Source: JAEZAF01 sp964395665
GTDB taxonomy: Bacteria > Chloroflexota > Anaerolineae > Aggregatilineales > Phototrophicaceae
Assembly: GCA_964395665.1 (NCBI GenBank)
Contig: CAYNDH010000254.1
Span: 1 to 5,224, forward strand
DNA: 5,224 bases
Direction of reading: 5' to 3'
Both the position numbers and the translations under genes were made by a program. Positions within the stretch are counted from its first letter, which is position 1. Each line of letters begins with the position of its first letter. The notes under the pieces are model-generated. The model did not search any database and was not told where the DNA came from. It saw nothing but the letters and a program-made list of their open reading frames with translations. Below are positions 4,811 to 5,224 of the stretch, piece by piece.

Positions 4811-5174
4811 TTCTTAATATGCGGTAATAGTTATCTGTAATGATACTTAAGAATTTAACTGTAGTATAAATTTATTCTCTCATTTTTTTAACTGAAATTC
4901 GAAATGTAATATGATATGGTTTTTAGGGTAAAATCAGATGCGCATCATGTTTTTGCTAAAAATCGAAAAGGTAACAGGAAAAGCAAAAGTGAAAACCAAA
5001 TTGGGACGCACCAATTTGCTGGTCCCGGTAGTACATTAGTTTTTCCAGAATCATTACCTTGTGGCGTAGGTCAGTTGCGCCATTTCGCTTTTAACAACGA
5101 TTATCTATTCACCGCTATCACAATTACTGGCGTCTGGCTTCCGGGTTAAATGTAAAAGTTGCCTGTTTAAACTA
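4811..5174. other. AT-rich region with no convincing gene
   Basis: Composition drops sharply here: the line 4861-4920 has 13 G/C of 60, against 38 of 60 in a typical ycaQ line. A 77-codon open frame (4916-5149, plus strand) starts at an ATG with no Shine-Dalgarno. It encodes a Lys/Arg-rich N-terminal half and a hydrophobic C-terminal half that I do not recognise, and I do not call it a gene. A hairpin, ACCAAATTGG (4995-5004) with CCAATTT plus GGT (5011-5017, 5021-5023; a 3-nt bulge between), lies within. The stretch may be the upstream region of ycaQ plus a remnant of foreign DNA. I see no RNA gene or complete mobile element. Confidence 0.6.
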
Positions 5175-5224
5175 GGTTCTGTTGACGTTTCGATCATAAT
5201 GCGCCTCTGCAAGCCGGTTTTGTG
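5175..5224. mobile_element. Possible insertion-sequence end at the window edge
   Basis: After CTAG (5172-5175) the sequence runs GGTTCTGTTGACGTTTCG, similar in style to terminal inverted repeats of some DDE-transposase insertion sequences that begin GGNNCTGTTG. Base composition rises again here after the AT-rich stretch. Only about 50 bp are visible, with no transposase and no second end, so this is a guess. Confidence 0.18.

Noticed and set aside
4991..5040. T-box or riboswitch in the AT-rich region (paired ACCAAATTGG, GGGAC/GTCCC)
   Set aside because: No conserved T-box sequence or antiterminator is visible, and no gene follows downstream on the plus strand.
4916..5149. 77-codon plus-strand open frame in the AT-rich stretch
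   Set aside because: No Shine-Dalgarno, no recognisable motif, and a low-complexity Lys/Arg-rich start. Kept only as a note in the AT-rich region entry.

Overview
The window carries four genes, all on the minus strand. In transcription order they are a YcaQ-type DNA glycosylase (4740 to 3505), the 16S rRNA dimethyltransferase RsmA/KsgA (3238 to 2390), and two unrecognised, mutually related membrane-anchored proteins (2208 to 1396 and 1180 to 314). The gaps between them are 181 to 266 bp, so the genes are co-oriented but need not form one operon. Each gap holds its own structure: a promoter, leader hairpins or a terminator-like element. No rRNA, tRNA, CRISPR array or complete transposon is visible.

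Organism: this is a bacterial chromosome with GC-rich coding sequence (one 60-base line in ycaQ has 38 G/C). The style of RsmA (NVPYY instead of NLPY, QQEVAERV) and the two families of short palindromic intergenic repeats (TGTAGGG... and AGCCCCC...GGGGGCT) remind me of Chloroflexota, especially Anaerolineae-like genomes. This is an inference from memory, not a proven assignment.

Layout: 1-313 is non-coding and dense in palindromes, including two elements that share a TGTAGGG(A/G)C(A/G)G(G) head and have compensated stem changes. 314-2208 holds the paralogous pair, each with an N-terminal two-helix membrane hairpin, a basic linker, a predicted beta-sandwich and a short acidic LxELL-type tail. 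2390-3238 is rsmA, with a good Shine-Dalgarno and a structured leader. 3394-3501 is a 108-bp composite inverted repeat lying 3 nt beyond the ycaQ stop, which probably ends ycaQ transcription. 3505-4740 is ycaQ. Its upstream region has a perfect TATAAT and, just upstream of it, a palindrome matching the Gram-positive SOS (LexA/Cheo) box at 13 of 14 positions. 4811-5174 is a strikingly AT-rich stretch with no convincing gene. The last 50 bp may be the end of an insertion sequence, but this is weak.

RsmA and YcaQ are housekeeping functions (ribosome maturation and DNA crosslink repair). The most interesting points are the possible SOS control of ycaQ, the uncharacterised paralogous membrane pair, and the composite palindromic repeats.
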